A stretch of 64,000 nucleotides of DNA. Origin: Pisaster brevispinus (lineage: Eukaryota > Echinodermata > Asteroidea > Forcipulatida > Asteriidae). Shown here piece after piece: positions 1 to 12,870 of the stretch. The stretch spans positions 16,129,884 to 16,193,883 of the forward strand of contig JAMKCF010000012.1 in NCBI GenBank assembly GCA_023634235.1, in the 5' to 3' direction. The position numbers and the translations under genes were made by a program. The notes beneath the pieces were generated by a model. That model saw only the letters and a list, made by a program, of their open reading frames with translations, searched no databases and was not told the DNA's origin. How positions within the stretch are numbered: the stretch's first letter is position 1; each line of letters opens with the position of its first letter.

Positions 1-239
1 CCATCTTATTTGTGTTATGTGTATAAGCGAACTGTTGAGTCTCAACAGAATTGAAAAATATTGATCAGGTTCACAGTCACTATTTGTTCACAAAGATATT
101 ACACAACAAAGTCTAGCCCCATCATTATTCAATTGAAAAAACACAAAACCACCAGACTAGTCCAGTCATGAGTTCACTGGCCCGATACTAAAAAATCACT
201 GGACTCAAGTCTGCAGTCCAGTATTAATTTCGAGCCCTG
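1..239. mobile_element. 3' part of CAGGGCTCGAAATT-type element
   Basis: It ends AATTTCGAGCCCTG at 239. The internal text (GACCACCAGACTAG-like, ACTGGCC) matches 20271-20621 and 46896-47240. The left end is cut by the window edge. Confidence 0.65.
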
Positions 240-275
240 AACATAAACAAAGACTAGAGTATGTGGTTTTTATTC

Positions 276-410
276 AGGCAAAGTATACCTTTGGTTTTTG
301 GAGCCGTTCGTTTGTTTAATCCCTATATGAATGTAGATATACAATAAAACTAACCTGTGAGAATTTCATTTCAAAAGGTAATAGTGTTTTTGAGAGTTGC
401 GACAACTTGC
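276..410 (+). mobile_element. TTAA-MITE (AGGCAAAGTATACC), truncated
   Basis: The 5' end AGGCAAAGTATACCTTTGG and following text match 47969-48377. No 3' terminal repeat before unrelated sequence. Confidence 0.5.
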
Positions 411-894
411 GATTAGAAGCAATTTTGTGTCAACGCCCCCCCCCCCCCAAAAAAAAGAAAAAACACTACATGGGTGAATACAGCATGCCAGACTAGTTGC
501 CCATTAGGTTGTGCTGCATTTGGACTGAAAATGGCGTCCAGCAACCATGTGACAGAAACAAAATGTCAAAACTCTCCCAATACACAGCTCTAATTGCGCA
601 AACCAGAGCTGAGAGAAGCAACAGTGGGGAATGTTGAGCATTCAAGACCACCTCTCAGAGACACTTGAGACACTGAAATACCCCGCTGAAGCCCTGGATC
701 AAATGTACGCATAAATAAAAAGCCTGTCTCCCTATCATAGGCAGCTAGTCGAGTTTGAACAACGCTGTAGGAACCGGTGTGGCCAACTGCTGTGTAAATG
801 TTTGTTTCATACACACATACATCTGTTTCGGCAAAATCCTTAGCTTTGATGGAAAAGCATCGAAGAAAAACTACAAAGTCAACTTGCGGGAACA

Positions 895-1078
895 ACCATG
901 TGTAAACCTCTTTTGGTTCTGAGGAAAAAAAAGGTGTGGTCTCAACATTTCAACACTAGGAATAGCTCTGCTTGTCTTTCTTCTGAAGACAAGCAGAGTC
1001 ATACTTTTCAATACGACGAGACCACACCGGTTCTCCTCGGGACCAACACTTTTCCGAAAAGAGTTTTAATACATGGGT
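895..1078. mobile_element. doubly palindromic MITE
   Basis: The outer ends CCATGTGTAAA/TTTTAATACATGG are inverse. A perfect 11-bp stem GGTGTGGTCTC (933-943)/GAGACCACACC (1018-1028) and a perfect 13-bp stem (966-978/986-998) lie inside. The ORF crossing it is incidental. Confidence 0.65.
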
Positions 1079-2364
1079 GTAACTGCATGCTTACTACTAT
1101 AATTTTTCTTATGATCCACACTATGCTAAGTTCAAATGTTACTTATCACCAGCCTAGTTATTCCAAGAGAAACAAACAATAAAATAAACAAATAACAATA
1201 ATTTTTAAAAATATTAGTACAGATTATCTCAAATACTCTCTTACATCCTGAAATTGACCCCTATTTTTAGTTTCCTGGTCAGTACATTCTCAGTCATCCG
1301 AGGAAAATAATCCAGAGATGCCTCGCTGGAATTTAAACCCGGCATTTCCATTTGTATGCATACTGCCGCTGTTTTGCTATGAAATACTTTCAATTTATGA
1401 CTTTCTGCAGGAGGAATAGCGTGTTGTGATTTGATTGAGCAATATTTTGGCAGTGCAAATCAGCGTTGCCACATTTTTGCTTTTTTTGTAAGCAGAGGTC
1501 AAGGCAAAACCACTCCATGATAACAAACCTTCGATTACTTCAGTGATGGACTCTTTTATTAAAATCATTGCAATTTACTTTTGTTAGGTCAAGTAAAAAA
1601 ATTTGATCGTATAAACCTCCCCCCCCCCCCCCCCAATTGACTAAACTGTTCATGTATTTTGGCTTCATTCCCGAGCACCATTCTTTCAACAGCGATTTAA
1701 TTTACTCATATTTTTTTACTACTAAGATCAACAATGCCGATGAATATTTAGTCTGGCTCTATCCTCCTTGAAAAAAAAAAATCAATCAATCAATAAATAA
1801 AAAGGCCCTCGTCCTCCTCTTTTCGACGATCAATCAATGTTTTTTTATTTTTTACATTTTTTTTTACTTGGCCTCATACATGTTTTATGTGGAGGAAAGG
1901 CAGCCTCATAAGAGAGGCCTCCTCCTCATTTCTTATGTCCTAATGGACAGACAAACATGAGCAGCGATATCTTGCAAATGCTAACCCACGACAACATTTC
2001 TGCGGCAGCAGTTTCCGAAGTTTAGCAAAAAGGTCAAAAATTCTAAATCTCAAAGAGCAATGATAAATCAGTGACTTGATGGACTATGGTCCTACTTACT
2101 TATCAGTCGGCAGTGCAGGACGAGTTTCACTCTTTTGCTGGGTTCGCTCTCGCTGACGAGCTCCAGGTCCTCCGACAAGACTCCGTCCCTGTGATGAATG
2201 AGCTGCAGGATTATATCATGTCCTTCACCTACAACAACAAAAACAAGAAGAAAATTCCGGATTTTGTAAATAAACTTGATTATAGTTAAAGGTATTAAAC
2301 AAGATTGATGTGGATAAAAGACATCATTGTTTTTAAAATTTAATTCTGAAAGCTTGTTAAAGAT

Positions 2365-3155
2365 GTGGCGTGTCGTGGCTGAGCGGTTAAGAGCACCCGG
2401 CCCAAGCTCTGGGCCCAATTTCATAGAGCTGCTAAGCACAAAAATTTGCTTAGCATGAAATTTCTTCCTTGATAAAAACAGGATTACCAACCAAATTTCC
2501 ATTTGTTGCATATTGCTTGTTACTGGTATTCAGCTGTTGTTTGCTCATCCTGAAAATCTGCAGAAATTTTATGCTAAGCACATTTTTGTGCTTAGCAGCT
2601 CCATGAAATTGGGCCCTGGTGTTTCTGATCAGCAGAGTGTGGGTTCGAGTCCCAGTCGTGGCACTCTTTGGATGGGACATTGAGCCGTAGGTCACATGTA
2701 CTAGGGTTGGTAGTGCACATGCAAAAACACCAGAACACTATCATGGAAGGGTAGGGGTTAACCCTGGTGTTTCTGGTTCCCATAGCAAGCACCCAAGTTT
2801 TTCCTCAGGCTTGCGAGCTACACTAGTTAAGTTCACTTATGAGGCATCCTTGGTCTCATTACCAGAAATATGTAACTGCCATAATTGCTTTGTCCTTCAG
2901 ATGGGGCATTAACCATAGGTCCTGTGAACTAGGATTGGTAGTGCATGTAAAAAAAAAACTTTTAAAAACCCAGAGCACTATCATGGAAGAGTAGGGGTTA
3001 ACCCCAGTGTTTCTGGCTCACATAGCAAGCAACCTTGTAGGGTTCTTCTTTACAGATTTCCTAAATTCACCTAGGAGGCATCCTTGGTTTCATTACCAGA
3101 AATATATAATAATAATGACAACAATAATACAAAATAATAATAATAATAATAATGT
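2365..3155 (+). repeat. tRNA-Leu-like SINE with duplicated body
   Basis: A box TGGCTGAGCGG (near 2377) and B box GGTTCGAGTCC (2642-2652) are separated by the nested MITE at 2411-2616. The SINE body then occurs twice in tandem (about 2672-2880 and 2898-3105; CACTATCATGGAAG.GTAGG in both). It ends in an ATA/AAT repeat. Confidence 0.75.
2411..2616. mobile_element. GGGCCC hairpin MITE nested in SINE
   Basis: From GGGCCCAATTTCATAGAGCT to the inverse, ending AAATTGGGCCC, 206 bp, with arms carrying GCTAAGCACAAA. It interrupts the SINE within GCTCTGGTGTTTCTG. The target duplication is 3-4 bp (TGG/CTGG) and ambiguous. Confidence 0.8.
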
Positions 3156-4597
3156 GTTATTGTTGCAGTTTCCTTTGATAAAATTAATTTGGGTCACCCA
3201 CATTCTGTACATGTGCGCATCCCAATTCTGTGTGGGCAAGCGCTACATACGCAGTGTGGACCTGAGAACAAAAGAGGTCCACATAATGTAGGGATCTGAA
3301 GCACTATGTGGACTTACACACGTCCACACAACGTTATTTGCAGTGTTGAGGAATAGGATTTTCCTTAAGTGTACAGAACAAAGGAATGTCCACACAACGA
3401 CTGCAAAACAAGACTGTGTGCATCTGCATGTTCCTCTAGCTGTTATGATGTCTGGCACAAATTGCCTTCCCTTAACGCCAAGTCATATAGCTACATGCAG
3501 GGAGCCACACAAGAATCTAATCACAAAAGCATTCACTTTGATGATGGTTTGATTTATATTTAGCCTTTTTTTAAGGTACTGAAAAGCACTTGATTGAATG
3601 AGGAATTGGCAATTACAAGTTGACAAAAAAATGAGCCCAATCGAATTTTGATTCCGTCAGAACTATCACGTTTCACTTCTCTCGTCGCTGTCAACTGATT
3701 TTTTAGAAGATCGTTCCTGGCAATTGTTTTTTTCTTTGGGCATTTACATCCATTTACTACAAGTATGTCAGTGTCCATACATGTACAAAATACCTCAAAC
3801 AAGTAGAATTGGAAAGCAAAGCTGATTCCATCTGTCAGCACTGTGGCTCCTAAATTCTTTGCGTAATTTTTCTTCTTCTTTTCTTTCCCTTTTTCCAACT
3901 TTTGATTTATAGCTTTTTATTTTTTTCTTAACCGCGACTCTGCGCGACAGTATATTTTTTTCAGAACTTTCGGATCAATTTCGGATCAATTTGTTTTTGT
4001 CACAATGAAACCATGACCAAACCAAGTAAAGACAGCAAATATTCTCATATTAAAGGACCAAGATTTGTTGATCTCCTTTGAGAAAATGTGGAACGTGTAC
4101 ACCGTGAATTGGCCAACCCTTGGCCATTAGCAAAGGGCCGATAAACGGCCATGGTAAGCTTGAATCTTGGACTTATACCTCCCATATGCCAAACACAATT
4201 AGAAACAATGGTGAGAGCTTATTGATCTTGCATAATCCTTGTTTGTACAACACAATAACAATCAGAAAAAGGGAGATTTCAAGCATGAATGACAGTACCC
4301 TTTGTCCCTCTTTGTATAAGAGGAGCAAAGAGTAGCACTGTGAGTGCACACCTGCGCATGCTACACAATGAAATATCTGGGCATATTAACACATTACATG
4401 GCCTTGACTTCATCCCCCCCCCAAAAAAAAAATTAAAAAAAATAAACGTTCTGGGTGTATACAAAAGCTGGTAGTCTAGACTTCCAATTGTGTGCCCCAA
4501 AAAGTTGGGTACATACAATGTACATGGTTTCCATCATTCTGGTTAATATCCATCAACTTTGCATTCTGTGTTTATAGATTAAGTTCCACACTGATGA
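3156..4597. other. unannotated non-coding stretch
   Basis: AT-rich with homopolymer runs. Short ORFs only. No recognisable repeat or gene seen. Confidence 0.4.
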
Positions 4598-5100
4598 TAT
4601 TTATTTATGTATTTCTGGTGATGAAGACAAGGAATCCTCCACCCTGCTTTGGCCCATGGGCCTGAAGAAGCTTGTGAAGAGAACACAACCACCACGGACG
4701 AGAATGGACGGATTTGAAAAATCCTGAAAAATGGCTTGCTAGTCTGGGTCCCCACCCCCCTTATTCTAGACCCTGTACCTCTCAAATGCTACAATTCAGA
4801 AGGTTTACAGACTCTGTGTACCACCAGAAATACAAAACTGCAGGTTTGGACCCAGTGTGGACTATTCCTTTCCCCCGTTGGTGACTGCTTTTACTTCTTT
4901 CAAGAAAATCTGAAGACTCAATGAGGTTTTGAGAAAATCCTGAAAATCAGGAAAGATTCTTAGGAATCACAAGCCTGAAATAAAAGAAGTGTTTAGTTTT
5001 AGATGTGGAGGAAACCCCCAAATAGGAGAAAGTCTGTGTAAAAAGGAAGTGACTGAAAACCCAATCCACATACAAGGTAGGAATCTAATGGGATTTGGAA
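4598..5100 (-). repeat. degraded, interrupted tRNA-Glu-like SINE
   Basis: TTATGTATTTCTGGTGATGA at the tail end, and GTTTAGTTTTAGATGTGGAG with GACTGAAAACCCAATCCACA as in 38161-38435. About 280 bp of unrelated DNA lies in between. Confidence 0.5.
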
Positions 5101-5505
5101 AAGTATCCAGGTACATTCCCCTTATTTCTGGCATTTTGAAAGCGAGGCTGTCATTATCCGCTCTTTAGCATCAGTACACGTTACCAATAGTCTGAAAGTT
5201 ACACGTAACAAGCACCGCTTCATTCCACAGGAAATGAGGAACTAAATGCAGCTTTTTCATTCTATTCACCAAAATAAAAGATATTTCAAAAGCAAGGTTA
5301 TCCCCACAAACAGGACAAATTAGACTGGCTTTATACCTCAACGAGTATGCTGGAAAGTTATTGTGTCACACCCTCCGTTGCACTCGCCACTGTTTGGAAT
5401 TACAACCCACACAGATAAGACTGTTCATGTATAAAACCATAGAGTTCAGGAAAAATTCAAGAATAAAAAAGGCCAATACATGTATCGTAAATTTCAGACG
5501 ATAGA

Positions 5506-5639
5506 CGCCTTGCATATGACGTCACAAGCCCCAAAATAGTCCCATCATTGAAGTCAATGAAGAGCCATCATTGGCTGAGAGTGGTGCGCAGTGCGTAACA
5601 CGCTTCCATTGTCATCAAAGATGGCGGCCAATGCAAGGA
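5506..5639. mobile_element. CCTTGCAT MITE with YY1-like motif
   Basis: CGCCTTGCATATGACGTCAC to AAGATGGCGGCCAATGCAAGG. It contains a YY1-like AAGATGGCGGCC (5618-5629) and a CRE TGACGTCA (5516-5523). Confidence 0.6.
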
Positions 5640-6019
5640 GTTCATAAGCTGCCGGGACTATAAACTGCAGCCAAAGTCCAACAATGGCCACGCTGTGATT
5701 GGCTGTTGGTAAATATTCAAAGGGAAGCTTAGCTCATAAATTCCTCACATGTTCGTTCATGAGCCGAGTAAAAAAAATAGCTGCACGGTGAGTGCAGGCC
5801 CGAGGATCAGACCAATGAGTTGAACCAAATTTGTTTGTCGTACATTGTTGCAGAAGCACTGTACACACTGACATGTGGCACACCGGCAAGTGCAGAACTT
5901 AAATGAGAATCTGCGATCGCTTTGTGTTTTTTTCCCAATTATTTTTTATATTTTGGTAAATATATTGAAGTTGGAGAACTTAAGCCACCCGGAATGAAAG
6001 TCGCGGAGCTCGCTGAAAG

Positions 6020-6220
6020 CATGAAAATAAATTAATAAGCCGCGGCTTATGGTCCGAAGGTGCAATATTCACTCCAAGTGGTCCGGCTGGCTAGTTCAGT
6101 GTTGAAAAAGCATCCCTATTTCTTGAATTAGGGACCAGTGAAAAAAACTGTTGGACTAGTGAAATGACAAACTAACTGGTCCTGCTGGCCAGTCACTAAA
6201 AAAGTTAAGGGCAAAGCCTG
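6020..6220. mobile_element. copy of the GGGCAAAGCCTG-ended element
   Basis: It shares GGTCCGGCTGGCTAGTTCAG and the end AAGTTAAGGGCAAAGCCTG with 54239-54446. The left end is unclear. Confidence 0.45.
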
Positions 6221-6979
6221 AAAATACCGCTCAGTACTGTAGTGAAAAAGGGAAGGTGATAGTATTGAAATGTTTTGTCATACATCTGTAAATATGCAAT
6301 GTAACTTTTGTGTCGGAATGATAATTAAAGCACTGTACACTTGATAGTCCTGTGATGTACAAACTCACAAGCACCTCAGGCAGAAATCAAACCCGCAAAC
6401 ATCTACTGGTAAGAGAAGACTTAGATGGGGACACCCTGGGAAGGAGGGTGGAGGAAATCCAAACCAGCGGGGCAGGTGCCTTTATGCATGGCATCAAGGA
6501 CTTGCTTCAACATAATCTTCTATATTCTTGAAGCTCTGCATTTCTGTTGTGTGAAAAAGTAATTTTTTTAAGATGATCTCATTTTCCTTCGATGGAGTAC
6601 ACCTTCTATAAAGATGAGATGCAATTAAAAGAAAAAGCTAGATACTTCAGCTGTCGCTTCGGATAGATGAATACGATTAGGACAGAAAAACAATCTGAGC
6701 CGTCGTCTGACGGAGGCCTTCCGGGAAACATTCACAGAAATGATCAGATTAAAACCCACTCATTGCTAGAGAGATGGCAATCGTCATTCGATTATAAACA
6801 GGCTCGTTCGCCAACGAAAACAGTTGACCGATCGGCCTTCTGAACACGATATCCAAACCCACACGTTGAGAACTCACTGTTGTCTTTAGTTAATTCATTA
6901 CTTCATACATGGGCAGGCCTGGTACTTCGGTCTGGAAAGGGCAAGGGTTTCTCTCTCTCAACAAGAGATAAGCCAAATC

Positions 6980-7275
6980 CGAACTGGCGGCTACAGCTAC
7001 GGCTACGACTGTTGCTAAGGGTGTTGCTAAGGACATCCTATACTTCAATGCATGATGAAGAGGAAATCCAGGCCTAGCCATAGCCACCAATTCAGACATG
7101 GTCGAAGTTAATTCTTATTTGAACCTGAACGCATAAAATCAGGTTGATGTCAGGTCGTCTGGAATATTAGGTTGTATCCGGATCGGTAGCTACAGCTATG
7201 GCTATGGTGTTGCTAAGGATGTCCTGTACCCTCAATGCATGATGACGCGGCAATCCAGCTGTAGCCGTTATCGGT
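6980..7275. repeat. tandem duplication with CTACAGCTA motifs
   Basis: GGCTACAGCTACGGCTAC...GTTGCTAAGGACATCCTATAC...CAATGCATGATGA recurs as GTAGCTACAGCTATGGCTAT...GTTGCTAAGGATGTCCTGTAC...CAATGCATGATGA about 190 bp later. Inverse GGC(T/C)ATAGCC segments close each unit. Confidence 0.6.
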
Positions 7276-9088
7276 CAATTCGATCACGGCCTTACAATGT
7301 TCGTTGTAAAAGCAATAACCGGAAAACATGGGTACAATTCAATTCAATTACAGCACTTTTGTGTACATTTACATTTTGATGAGCAAATCCCGAATGTTTC
7401 CGTTAGGGGAGGGGGAGGGGGGTTGAATTTTGCTACGGGAAACAAAATATTACTTGTTCTCCACTTCCAGATAGATCAGTTTAAACTGAAATGCCTGTGA
7501 AGCAGATTGTACCAAATCCCATGGCTGTAATGAGTATCTTAATGGAGATAACTCCTCAAGCAATTACAGAGTTCAGCACACTAATCGTCTTCATTCCGTC
7601 TCTTGGGACACGCCTCCCTCCTCCCACAAACGGCGAGCCATAAAAGTACAGACAGGAAAGAAAAACAACCAAAACAAAACCTGATGTTATTAGCTTAAAG
7701 ATTCTCGCACAGGGTTTGGAATTTAAAAGTCTCTTCCAACAGCTGTCCGACTTTCACGGTCAGTGTCCAACAAATTTGATGAAAAAGAAGACTGCGCGAC
7801 GACGTTTCTCTAAAACGAGGTGTGATAAGAGTCCACGTGTGAAATACTGTAGGCAGCAGGAACAAGTAAAAGGAATCAAGAACTCTCATTGGCAAGCTTG
7901 GTCTGTTTATTCCCTACTCGTGAAGACTCCTACATGTTATTTCCAATTGGGAGAACTAGGCAAGACTTCATGGAAAGCTTTCCCCAAGCACTAAACTGGT
8001 TTAAGTTTCAATAAAACACATCCAAAATTGTATTTTTTGTTTTGGTCATGCCTTTTGTGTCAATGCGACGATAGAGAGGAAGTGGTCGGGGGTGAGAGTG
8101 CAGTAAATGCGCAAAGAAATCAGTTTATAAAAAAGCGCCGTTTATACACTATGCGTGTGATTTTTCTTTGGTTTTCTTTGTTTTGCTTCTGACACTCATA
8201 AAAGCTGTCCCTTCAAGTTGTTTCAATGAAATAGAAAAGTAATAACCCTGCTTTCTTCTTTTTATGAGCACTTTTCTTGAACCATGGAATTGGGTTAAAG
8301 ACAAAGTACAAGTAATGGCAGTTAGCAAAATCTGCCCCTCAAAAAAATACACCACAGTGGCATTTTACACCATTTTAACCAGAGGTTGGAGACTCATATT
8401 CTTTCCTAAGGACTCCGTCAGTTGAAAAATGAGAGGATCACAAAACTTAATTTGAAGATGGAGCCCTTCTTTAAATGCTGGTTATTGTAGAACGGGAAAA
8501 CCATTATTGTTGTAACTACACACCTTAATATAAAATGTGATTTACAAACTCAAAGTACAGTACTTGCCGCCAAGAACACAAAAAAAACAAACCCCATCTT
8601 CCTTTACCTGCGGTCTGCAACAACACCATCAATAACAAACAAGAAACCACGGCGCCTAAAAGCATGCCAGGATTGATATCTATACAATTATTTTAATTGG
8701 CTCTCTAGGGGGGGACTCAACGTTCAGCTTAAATACAGCATTTCATTTATCATTTCCCCGGCCCCGGAATGCCCGACGAAGTTTCTGCGTTTCCGCCGTC
8801 AATGTATTTTTTGTGTCCCCTTCTCAAATTTTTTTTTTTTTTTTGGAGAGAGAGAGCCAGTGCGTCTGGTTTGAAATGAAAACATTCATCGCTTGAAGGT
8901 GACGAGGTGTTTACATTAAAAGAATTGGCAAGTATCATCTGTTACACCATGACATTTCATCTTTTGCATTCTTCTTCTTATTTATTCAGCACGTTTCGCA
9001 CATAAATTTTCAAGGTACTTGTACCACCCCCCACCCCCGCCTCAAATTTTTTTTTAAAAAATAAATAAATAAATTGCATCAGGTTAAA
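7276..9088. other. unannotated non-coding stretch
   Basis: Low-complexity A/T runs. A 92-codon ORF (7716-7994) and a 66-codon ORF on the other strand overlap; neither resembles a known protein. Confidence 0.4.
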
Positions 9089-9490
9089 GAATACTATTTG
9101 CGTGTTTTACCCATACACTGATTTGTATGAAGCACTGTATACTCAGTACTTTCCCCGGTACGCCTGTGGTATTTTTTCTTTTCACGGGATGCTAGAAATT
9201 ACTGAGTATACAGTGCTTAAGGGGCACTGTCTTCGCGATCATAGTCCGCCAGTGGCTGGACATGGGAAACATGAACTCTCACACAGTTACTACACGCGCG
9301 CGAGCGTTGACCGTCACATCACAAACAAAAGCTTTAAAGGATGCCGTCATTATTATCGCAGGCGCGCGCGTGTGCAGTAACTGGGTGAGCGTTCAGAATT
9401 TAATGTCTGGTCACAGACTCACTGTGATCACGATGAGAGTGTTCCTTTAACACACATCGGGGTATGTGTCAAAACACAAATAATACATAA
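9089..9490. mobile_element. long-TIR element (GTACTTTCCC), interrupted
   Basis: The left arm GCACTGTATACTCAGTACTT (about 9133) and right arm ACTGAGTATACAGTGCTTAA (about 9201) are inverse. The outer right arm ACACACATCGGGG lies beyond the insertion at 9221-9446. Confidence 0.65.
9221..9446. mobile_element. TTAA-flanked insertion inside long-TIR element
   Basis: TTAA at 9217-9220 and 9447-9450. The ends GGGGCACTGTC and, inverted, AGGAACACTCTC are imperfect inverted repeats. Internal ACGCGCGCGAGCG and GCGCGCGCG tracts. 226 bp. Confidence 0.6.
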
Positions 9491-9532
9491 AGTTTTGAGT
9501 TAAAGTTGTGTATAACTTAAATCATTTCAAAT

Positions 9533-9696
9533 TTGCCATTACTCCGGTGTGTATTAAGGACTGTAAACTCATTACTAACCCCCCCCCCCCCCCCCCCCGG
9601 AGTCCTATGGAGACCAAAAAAAAAAAAAAGTCCATGGGATTCTACAGTGCTTAATACATACTGGTGAAAGGGCAAAAACCAAATAATATTCTTCAC
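9533..9696. mobile_element. long-TIR element, short copy with poly-C
   Basis: GCCATTACTCCGGTGTGTAT and the inverse ATACATACTGGTGAAAGGGC surround a poly-C/poly-A core (about 9580-9630). Confidence 0.5.
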
Positions 9697-11835
9697 ACTT
9701 GATGCACAATTATCATCTATTGAACGTGCATAATTTTATTTGCAGAATGATCTCTTCGAACTGTACAATAAATTGACCCATTTCCATGTTCGAAACATAT
9801 TTTTGGTCATGTACAGTCAAACTTTGTTTTTTTCAAAAATTTTAATGTAATATGATCAAATCAATATTTTTCACATTAAGTTAACTTCTTATTCTTGTTT
9901 GAATAGAAAACATTGATTTTTTATTTTTTTTTTATTTTTTCAAATCAATAACTTGTCATCTGGAGATGTTGAAATTCTTTCAATTGAATCATGTGTAAAT
10001 CAGCATAGTGCGTGTAATTTAATCTTTGAGAATGAAATCGTTGATTCTTACGATGAGATCAATTGAGTTTGATGACCAAGTCCTATGTTTTTCTTCCCCC
10101 CCCCATACTCTTTGCCCTGAGTCCCTCACTTAAACCACAACCTGTCGGATGATGTCTTTTTATCTGCACAGACTGGACAGACTTTTAAGGCGGACGTTTT
10201 TTAATGCCCGGAACAACTTCAGGTTTTCTTCATTTTTTTTCCCCGCTGACAGCCGGACGGCTGACGTTTTGATCCATCTTGACTTTCCATTGCATACAAA
10301 GGCAGGTACCTACTGAGGTAGGCTTTGTTTCACCAGTACAAAAAGTGACAACGGGTTCTGGAAAACCAGCCTTAAAAAAAAAAAAATGCTTTTAAAGTCT
10401 CAAGTCTGTGTAACCAATCAGAAAATCTCACATAGATTCTAATGTAAAAGCTGACATCTTCATCCACGTACATGACAAGTCAAAATTTATACCATTATTC
10501 TGATCAATGTTTCTAAAATGCTAAGAGACGTTAATCTTGGCTCAGAGTCAAATTTTGTCCCTACGGCTCAAATCAATATTGATATCTTATGATAACAATT
10601 CTGCTGTTCTCCATGCTCGTCTAGTTGCTTCTCCTGCCATCATCTTTTGTGTACTTTGCTATTCTGTATGTTTCTTTGGCTTGGCCTATGTAACTGTAAC
10701 AAATTTATTTGCTTAATTACAAGTTATCACACACAAAAAATACATAAATCAAATAATAAATTTATTTGTTTGCTTTAAACAAGACTAGGAATTAACGATG
10801 TTAAATAGAGGAAACAAGCCAATAAACAGAGTGGCAATATATATGCAATCGCTGTGAAACCTGCAAAAAAAGCAAGGGTGATTGCGCCTGTGCCTGACGA
10901 TTAATTGCTGCATTCCCCATCGCCAATCGCCATCAGGCCATCAGGCAAGGATCCACAGTGTAGACAAAGCTTTGCTGGCACTCTTGCTCGAGACGGACAA
11001 ACAGAACCGGATACCCACCCTAGCAACATCCTTTTATCCTCCTCCCCAACACTCTCGCCTCTAGCCTCCGGTGAAGCATGTAAAACACACTCAACAGTGA
11101 GGACAATCTTCATTTCATATTCCCCGTTCTCATCTTGGCCTATTTTTTTTTTTTCTCTCTTCTTTCCCCCTTCGCCTTTCTATCCCTGCATCCAGGGGTA
11201 GAGCTTGTAACTCAGTATCAAGCTCACGGTACACTCTCCATATCATCAGGGTGCGACAAAATAACAACAATTCTTGGAAAATAAAAATCCACTATAACTG
11301 ACATTTGGATTGTATTTTTTATTACTCGTCCTTCTTCTGAAATGAAGACGGAGAAAAGGTGATGGACAATAAGTTGTTAAACTTATAGGATTCGGATTAT
11401 CACTAGGGAAGGTCAAGATACAAATTGCATTCCACACCGAGGTGTTGTTTTGCCAACTGGGACATTTGTAGGAGTACAGGGAGTGTGTTAATGAGAACGT
11501 ACATAGATATCGCAGTTTGGATAACAGAAAAGGAATACCATACACTTGTTGTTGCTTTCCCAGTCTCTTGACACATTCTCTTTAATACCCCAAATCCCTT
11601 AAGTGTGAGTTTCAATCAAATAAATGGGACAATTCTGCTTCTTATACACTTGTTTATTACCTAATGTCCTAGTGTAACCCTTTATGAATCCCTGGATAAA
11701 CTCGCTACTTATCTTTAATGCCTCAGATTTATTTTCAGTAGAAAATTGGCAGATCCAGTCGTTTCAAGATCTTTTTAGAAATCTGAAAGCCAAGAGTGAA
11801 CAAGTGAGTTTTCAAGTTAGTTTTGAAGCTTAACA
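9697..11835. other. unannotated non-coding stretch
   Basis: Many T and C homopolymers and no recognisable coding sequence. Overlapping short ORFs at 10882-11201 are in mutually exclusive frames. Confidence 0.4.
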
Positions 11836-12035
11836 CCAAATTCTGCGCTTACGATCACCATTCTCCGCTTACTGTGCAAGCGCTGAACTTCTGCGCTAGC
11901 TGTGTAAGCGAAGAATGCCTACAAGCACAAACTCCCTGCTAGCCCGTGAAATACACTGGTCGTAAGACCGGTATTCCCTGCTTCCGTAAGCGCCAATTCT
12001 TCACTTACAGTGAGCAGAGCCATGAAATTGGACCC
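11836..12035. mobile_element. GGGCCC-type hairpin MITE, diverged
   Basis: CCAAATTCTGCGCTTACG at left and GAGCCATGAAATTGGACCC at right, with GCGCTTAC/GTAAGCG repeats inside. Confidence 0.5.
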
Positions 12036-12870
12036 AGGTTCAGTGGAAGAGTATTCCAAAGAATTACCTCTTCAATTTATTACTAATTAGCAGATGAATT
12101 TGTACAGCCACACTTGGTTTTTTTTTCCACGAACTGGTGCCCTGCATTTTGAAAATGTTTGTCACATGAAGTGAAGCACATGAAACGTTGGGCGTATTCA
12201 TTCATGTAATTGCATTTCTCCCTTTCTCTTCCGCAGAACGATATATTCTTTTCAATTGATTGCCTTTGTGGAATTTCACGGTCAGTCCACAATTACTTCG
12301 GCTCATCTGCATTCTAGTTTTTCTCTCCTCACCGAAGCAAAGCATTTTCCATTAGTACAACGGCAAATGTGCATTTGTCATGCAATAAATAAAAACAGGT
12401 AATTTGGGGTTGAAAAAAAAATTAATAAATGAAAATTAAAAATGAGAGTATTGACCATTTTGGGAAAAACAGCATGTTTTCCAACCCTGACCAGAAACAA
12501 GTTTCTGACATAAAATTAACCGACCGAAAAAATTTCCAAGAGCTACGTGAAAATTAATATTCTCAATTTTTTTTTTTTTTAAATGGCTTTTTAAAAACAT
12601 TTCTCGCTATGGCAATGCAGTCTTGATAATTTAATAAATCCTGTTAAATTGGTATGCTTCGATGTTTGTAATTTAAAAACAAAATCCAGAGAAATTTTTC
12701 AACAGTTTGTAAAATCCGCCATCTTGAAAACGCGCCAACAATTCATGGTACGGTTTGGTTGGAGTAGCTACAATTCTGGTTTCTACGGGTATGTGGATAA
12801 TAATGATTTTTACTTGTATGTACATGAGGTTTAGGAATACTTTTCTCAGAATTTTAAAATAAATTTGATA

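Noticed and set aside
590..895. 101-codon ORF on the minus strand with fairly protein-like composition
   Set aside because: No recognisable domain, no flanking splice signals I trust, and a MITE starts at its upstream edge.
2092..2511. 139-codon minus-strand ORF
   Set aside because: Runs through the SINE and the nested GGGCCC MITE, so it is not a gene.
5755..5775. Minus-strand YSAHE-like peptide resembling the missing ADISSP exon
   Set aside because: A stop follows within a few codons, and the nearest acceptor (GTGCAG) gives the wrong phase.
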